Source: Sulfuricella sp. (GTDB taxonomy: Bacteria > Pseudomonadota > Gammaproteobacteria > Burkholderiales > Sulfuricellaceae). From it: a DNA stretch of 9,363 nt. Positions 7,117 through 9,363 of this stretch are shown here, piece by piece. Each line of letters starts with the position of its first letter. Position 1 is the stretch's first letter. The notes below the pieces were generated by a model. The model ran no database searches. It saw only the letters and a list, made by a program, of their open reading frames with translations, and was not told where the DNA came from. The DNA lies in assembly GCA_019911785.1 (NCBI GenBank), contig JAIOJM010000036.1, forward strand, positions 1-9,363. The letters run 5' to 3'. Position numbers and translations under genes: made by a program.

Positions 7117-7386
7117 ATGAAAAGAACAGACCTGGAAAAAAATATCGGCTTGAAAATAAAGAGCCAAATCAAACGACCCGGCACTGCCGGACGCATCGGT
7201 CAAGAAGCTGCCGTTACCGTAGACCGGCGCGAACAACGCAAACTCGATCAGGCGCTCGGCCTGGTGCCGTTTGCAGTCAAACTGAACGGCGATCTGGTAA
7301 AGCAGATCCAGTCACTGGCGCAGGAACGTCAGGTAGGCCTGAACGAAATGGTTGCGGAGTTGCTGCAAAAAGGGTTGGGCAGCTAA
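7117..7386 (+). CDS. Small conserved-looking protein with ribbon-helix-helix-like C-terminus
   Basis: This 89-residue protein starts 6 nt after the flavoprotein stop codon, so the two probably form an operon. The N-terminal half is basic and probably disordered (RTDLEKNIGLKIKSQIKR, then DRREQRKLDQALG at 36-48). The C-terminal part fits a ribbon-helix-helix fold of the MetJ/Arc/CopG kind: a strand at 50-56 (VPFAVKL), helix one at about 58-72 (GDLVKQIQSLAQERQ) and helix two at about 74-87 (GLNEMVAELLQKGL). That suggests a dimeric DNA-binding regulator, possibly of its own operon, or an antitoxin-like protein; no toxin gene is next to it. Function is unproven. The Shine-Dalgarno is poor, which suggests translational coupling with the upstream gene. 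Confidence 0.75.
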   Translation: MKRTDLEKNIGLKIKSQIKRPGTAGRIGQEAAVTVDRREQRKLDQALGLVPFAVKLNGDLVKQIQSLAQERQVGLNEMVAELLQKGLGS

Positions 7387-7403
7387 ACGAAGCCCTGATT
7401 AAC

Positions 7404-7456
7404 CCCCTCTCCCCTTGCGGGAGAGGGTTGGGGAGAGGGGTGGGTTTACACCCTCA
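7404..7456. repeat. C-rich/G-rich hairpin repeat between convergent genes
   Basis: CCCTCTCCC (7405-7413) pairs with GGGAGAGGG (7419-7427) as a 9-bp stem with a 5-nt loop. The same 5' arm, extended to 7404-7414, also pairs perfectly over 11 bp with GGGGAGAGGGG at 7430-7440, so two alternative hairpins compete; a CCCTCACCC tail follows at 7451. Sequences of this type are common intergenic repeats in many Proteobacteria. It lies between the ends of the RHH gene (7386) and rhlE (7465) and may act as a bidirectional end structure, although there is no U-run for a classic intrinsic terminator. Confidence 0.7.
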
Positions 7457-7464
7457 CCCATTTA

Positions 7465-8802
<1,338 letters not shown>

Positions 8803-8920
8803 GGTGACTCCAGGAATTACATCGGCCTGTCGCCGTTTATCGGCGCCAGTCTTAGACAGATGAGGGGGTTTAATTCAGCCCGAATGGGCAGCGGCGCGAT
8901 GACTGGGTGCGTAAGCCGCA
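8803..8920 (-). promoter_or_regulatory. Predicted rhlE 5' leader (~118 nt) with hairpin near the ribosome-binding site
   Basis: If transcription starts just downstream of the TATAAT box at 8928-8933, the rhlE mRNA has a leader of about 118 nt. It contains a perfect 5-bp stem (8841-8845 with 8831-8835, loop of 5) about 20 nt upstream of the GGAG at 8808-8811. Long structured leaders are known on cold-induced helicase genes, so thermal control is possible, but nothing in the sequence proves it. Confidence 0.35.
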
Positions 8921-8927
8921 GGCGCGC

Positions 8928-8936
8928 ATTATAACA
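8928..8936 (-). promoter_or_regulatory. Extended -10 promoter for rhlE
   Basis: The minus strand reads TGTTATAAT (8936-8928), a perfect -10 hexamer with the TGn extension. No good -35 hexamer is visible at 16-18 nt upstream, which is tolerated by extended -10 promoters. It lies about 50 nt downstream of the era stop codon and points at rhlE, so rhlE need not depend on era transcription. Confidence 0.6.
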
Positions 8937-8981
8937 GAGTGGAGGCCGTTGCGCCGTTTAGCCGTAAGGTATAGAGAGAGA

Positions 8982-9363
8982 CTACTCGTAGCCCAGGCTT
9001 TTCACTGCCCGTTCGTCGTCAGCCCAGCCGCTTTTCACCTTGACCCACACTTCGAGGTAAACCTTGAGGCCGAACAGTTCTTCCATGTCCTTGCGGGCCT
9101 GGGTGCCGATTTCCTTGAGTTTTTCGCCTTTCTTTCCGATCAGGATCGGCTTCTGGCTGTCCCTGTCGACGATGATGGCAGCGTAGACGCGGCGCAGGTC
9201 GCCGACGGTTTCGAACTTCTCGATCTCGACGCTGATGGAATAGGGAATCTCGTCACCCAGGAGGCGGAAAACCTTTTCGCGCACGATTTCGGCGGCGAGA
9301 AAACGCTCGCTGCGGTCGGTGATTTCGTCCTCGCCATAGATCGGCTCGCCTTCATGCAAATGA
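8982..9363 (-). CDS. era: GTPase Era, C-terminal KH domain only (N-terminus beyond window edge)
   Basis: Era is an essential GTPase that binds the 3' end of 16S rRNA and assists 30S subunit assembly. Only the last 126 or so codons are present; the frame is open to the window edge, and the GTPase domain lies outside. The visible part is the linker plus KH domain: [28 protein letters not shown], then the KH GxxG loop in [14 protein letters not shown], followed by [10 protein letters not shown] and the highly conserved ending [20 protein letters not shown]. It ends at TAG 8982-8984. In most betaproteobacteria recO follows immediately; here rhlE and a divergent gene pair intervene. Confidence 0.97.
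   Translation of the reverse strand, partial: HLHEGEPIYGEDEITDRSERFLAAEIVREKVFRLLGDEIPYSISVEIEKFETVGDLRRVYAAIIVDRDSQKPILIGKKGEKLKEIGTQARKDMEELFGLKVYLEVWVKVKSGWADDERAVKSLGYE

Noticed and set aside
8803..8981. Small gene or tRNA between era and rhlE
   Set aside because: No open frame with a ribosome-binding site and no cloverleaf or T-loop sequence is present; the stretch is accounted for by a promoter and leader.

Overview
The window looks like chromosomal DNA of a GC-rich betaproteobacterium. The protein sequences and the era / recO-pdxJ-acpS-nagZ gene order suggest this, and a Nitrosomonadales-like lineage is my inference rather than something shown. Nearly all the DNA is accounted for by housekeeping genes plus one inserted block and several structured intergenic repeats.

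Layout on the minus strand, right to left in the direction of transcription: the C-terminal part of era (8982-9363, cut by the window edge); a RhlE-type DEAD-box RNA helicase with its own promoter (7465-8802); then, after an oppositely oriented pair, recO (4832-5557), pdxJ (4110-4835), acpS (3736-4113), nagZ (2457-3545) and a Lon-like protease/AAA protein (1-2280, C-terminus cut by the window edge). recO-pdxJ and pdxJ-acpS each overlap by 4 nt (ATGA), so these three are translationally coupled. On the plus strand, between recO and rhlE, sit a nitronate-monooxygenase-like flavoprotein with a C-terminal cysteine cluster (5866-7110) and, 6 nt downstream, a small protein with a predicted ribbon-helix-helix C-terminus (7117-7386).

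Two things stand out. First, era and recO, normally neighbours in the rnc-era-recO-pdxJ-acpS cluster, are separated here by about 3.4 kb carrying rhlE and the flavoprotein/RHH pair; recO has a good candidate promoter of its own. Second, nagZ is bracketed by two imperfect palindromic elements of about 180 bp (2286-2461 and 3555-3737). They differ in sequence but share one design: arms built of 7-9 nt units (CAGATT or CACGAAT cores) repeated every 9-11 bp and facing each other across an unrelated centre. The upstream element is flanked by a 10-bp direct repeat, and collapsing it restores a 7-nt acpS-nagZ spacer, which suggests insertion into a formerly tight operon. The downstream element contains both the nagZ stop codon and the Shine-Dalgarno sequence of the Lon-like gene in opposing arms, which could couple the two genes. 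A third repeat, of a C-rich/G-rich hairpin type, lies between the convergent RHH gene and rhlE.

Functionally the cluster mixes ribosome assembly (Era, RhlE), recombinational repair (RecO), vitamin B6 synthesis (PdxJ), acyl-carrier-protein activation (AcpS), cell-wall recycling (NagZ) and protein quality control (Lon-like).
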